Part shown: in pieces, positions 6,771-7,544 of the stretch
Layout: every line of letters starts with the position of its first letter
Numbering within the stretch: the first letter of the stretch is position 1
NCBI GenBank assembly: GCA_039024295.1
Contig: JBCDIQ010000301.1
Location: 1 to 7,544, forward strand
Source of the DNA: JBCDIQ01 sp039024295
Lineage (GTDB): Bacteria; Bacteroidota; Bacteroidia; J057
Direction of reading: 5' to 3'
DNA: 7,544 bases
Notes under the pieces: model-generated
The model's input: the letters and a program-made list of their open reading frames with translations, nothing else
Told to the model about the DNA's origin: nothing
Database searches by the model: none
Program-made: the position numbers and the translations under genes

Positions 6771-6794
6771 TAACCGAAAAAACCGCTAGTTTTG
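6764..6794 (+). promoter_or_regulatory. Bacteroidota-type promoter for rplS
   Basis: TTG (6764-6766), a 20-nt spacer and TAGTTTTG (6787-6794) match the Bacteroidota sigma-factor consensus TTTG/TAnnTTTG. The -7 box is complete and ends 26 bp before the rplS ATG, giving a leader of about 20 nt. Confidence 0.75.
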
Positions 6795-6820
6795 CCGTCC
6801 GTTAAATCAAATCCCAGGTG

Positions 6821-7165
6821 ATGAAAGAATTGGTAAACCTTGTACAGGCAGAGTACCTGCGTGAAGACCTGCCCTCATTTAAGGCAGGTGATACGGTGAA
6901 TGTGCACGTACGCATCACCGAGGGAAATAAAGAGCGTATTCAGCAGTTTCGTGGCACGTGTATACAGCGTAAAGGTGAAGGGGCTACAGAGACCTTTACC
7001 GTCCGCAAAATATCTGGTGGAATTGGGGTAGAGCGGATTTTTCCGTTGCATTCTCCAAGCCTGGATAAAGTAGAGGTATTACGCCGTGGAAAAGTACGTC
7101 GTGCAAGGCTGTTTTATCTCCGAGATAAAATTGGTAAAAAGGCCAGAATCAAGGAGTTACGATAG
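6821..7165 (+). CDS. rplS: 50S ribosomal protein L19
   Basis: L19 lies at the interface of the two ribosomal subunits and supports bridges to 16S rRNA. The 114-residue protein has normal length and clear family blocks: FKAGDTVNVHVRITEGNKER near the start, QQFRGTCIQRKGEG, TFTVRKISGGIGVERIFPLH in the middle, and GKVRRARLFYLRDKIGKKAR at the C-terminus. The ATG at 6821 is preferred because MKELVNLVQAEYL fits the usual short N-terminal helix; a GTG at 6818 is an alternative adding one residue. A weak AGG lies just upstream, as is common in this phylum. The gene stands alone with its own promoter here, not in the rpsP-rimM-trmD-rplS order of many bacteria. No convincing terminator follows before the tRNA promoter. 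Confidence 0.97.
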   Translation: MKELVNLVQAEYLREDLPSFKAGDTVNVHVRITEGNKERIQQFRGTCIQRKGEGATETFTVRKISGGIGVERIFPLHSPSLDKVEVLRRGKVRRARLFYLRDKIGKKARIKELR

Positions 7166-7199
7166 ATTTATTTCCTTCGTTTAGCTTTTTGGATAATTG

Positions 7200-7230
7200 T
7201 TTGTTTTGTCTTAAAGACTTGCTAACTTTG
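7200..7230 (+). promoter_or_regulatory. Promoter of the tRNA operon
   Basis: TTTG (7200-7203), a 19-nt spacer and TAACTTTG (7223-7230) match the Bacteroidota promoter consensus perfectly. The -7 box ends 27 nt before the first tRNA, as expected for a strong stable-RNA promoter with a short leader. Confidence 0.85.
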
Positions 7231-7257
7231 CATCCTCATAAAATGCGCGAAGGTATT

Positions 7258-7331
7258 GCCGGTGTAGCTCAGTTGGCCAGAGCAGCTGATTTGTAATCAG
7301 CGGGTCGGCGGTTCGAATCCGTCCACCGGCT
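7258..7331 (+). tRNA. tRNA-Thr (anticodon UGU)
   Basis: The 74-nt cloverleaf has acceptor arms GCCGGTG and CACCGGC, discriminator T, D-arm sequence TAGCTCAGTTGG and T-loop GGTTCGAATCC. The anticodon stem GCTGA/TCAGC encloses loop TTTGTAA, with anticodon TGT at 7292-7294, reading ACA and other ACN codons. The 3' CCA is not encoded. It is first in the cluster. Confidence 0.97.
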
Positions 7332-7341
7332 CGTAAGTTTG

Positions 7342-7424
7342 GGGGAGATGCCAGAGCGGTTAAATGGGACGGACTGTAAATCCGTTGGCGTAAGCCTACA
7401 CTGGTTCGAATCCAGTTCTCCCCA
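7342..7424 (+). tRNA. tRNA-Tyr (anticodon GUA)
   Basis: The 83-nt type II tRNA has acceptor arms GGGGAGA and TCTCCCC, discriminator A, and a long variable arm (around TTGGCGTAAGCCTA) typical of bacterial tRNA-Tyr. The stem ACGGA/TCCGT encloses loop CTGTAAA, with anticodon GTA at 7376-7378. It starts 10 nt after tRNA-Thr, so the two are surely co-transcribed. The 3' CCA is not encoded. Confidence 0.97.
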
Positions 7425-7462
7425 CAAGAGAAAACGTTCTTTTGATTTGAAATAAGATTTTC

Positions 7463-7501
7463 AACTTTCTGAAAGCAAGGGCTTCTTGCCGCCAGAAAAT
7501 T
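7463..7501 (+). other. Hairpin in the tRNA-Tyr/tRNA-Gly spacer
   Basis: TTTCTG (7466-7471) pairs with CAGAAA (7493-7498), and inside it GCAAG (7475-7479) pairs with CTTGC (7485-7489) around loop GGCTT. A 3x3 internal loop separates the stems. It fills most of an 82-nt spacer, much longer than the 10 nt between the first two tRNAs. A role in processing of the tRNA precursor is possible; it has no T-run of a terminator. Confidence 0.45.
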
Positions 7502-7506
7502 TACAA

Positions 7507-7544
7507 GCGGGAGTAGCTCAGTTGGTAGAGCATCAGCCTTCCAA
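7507..7544 (+). tRNA. tRNA-Gly (anticodon UCC), 3' half beyond window
   Basis: The sequence holds acceptor strand GCGGGAG, a D-arm with TAGCTCAGTTGGTAGAGC, anticodon stem strand TCAGC and the complete loop CTTCCAA with anticodon TCC. It ends at tRNA position 38 because the window stops. The D-arm and anticodon are enough to call tRNA-Gly(UCC), and the order after Thr and Tyr supports it. Confidence 0.93.

Noticed and set aside
7166..7199. A terminator after rplS.
   Set aside because: T-rich stretches exist, but I see no stable stem before them.
1..7544. CRISPR array, insertion sequence, toxin-antitoxin or defence genes.
   Set aside because: No spaced direct repeats, transposase, or defence-type domains are visible on either strand; gene content is housekeeping.

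Overview
The window looks like chromosomal DNA from a member of the Bacteroidota. The signs are a MutL and an L19 of Bacteroidota type, a rhomboid and pseudo-rhomboid pair followed by a membrane-anchored EEP protein, TTTG/TAnnTTTG promoters and scarce Shine-Dalgarno sequences. A Cytophagales-like lineage is possible, but that is a guess. Base composition is moderate throughout and nothing suggests recent transfer, so this is core genome rather than an accessory island.

Layout. Positions 1-1700 (minus strand) hold the 5' 566 codons of dnaX, the DNA polymerase III clamp-loader subunit; its 3' end lies beyond the left edge. A 92-bp divergent intergenic region separates it from a plus-strand run: mutL (1793-3628), a catalytically complete rhomboid protease (3708-4496), a rhomboid-like protein with degenerate catalytic motifs and a cytoplasmic tail (4596-5522), and a three-helix membrane protein with an intact endonuclease/exonuclease/phosphatase domain (5503-6585). 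A 235-bp AT-rich gap with a long palindrome and a good promoter leads to rplS (6821-7165). A second consensus promoter then drives a tRNA cluster: Thr(UGU), Tyr(GUA) and the first half of Gly(UCC), cut by the right edge. Its order and anticodons match the start of the E. coli thrU-tyrU-glyT-thrT-tufB operon, so Thr(GGU) and tuf probably follow.

How the genes relate. dnaX, mutL, rplS and the tRNAs are housekeeping genes for replication, repair and translation. The two rhomboids and the EEP gene form a probable membrane-protein operon downstream of mutL. The overlap of the last two reading frames suggests translational coupling.

Most notable observations. (1) A run of ten A residues in dnaX lies exactly at the end of clamp-loader domain III. 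Both alternative frames stop within a few codons, as expected for a programmed slippage site making a short gamma-like subunit. (2) The usual MutL endonuclease metal-binding motif is badly degenerate. (3) An active rhomboid is paired with a pseudo-rhomboid. (4) Several unexplained RNA or DNA hairpins lie in the intergenic gaps, including a 44-bp AT palindrome flanked by a 6-bp direct repeat. I found no wholly new system.
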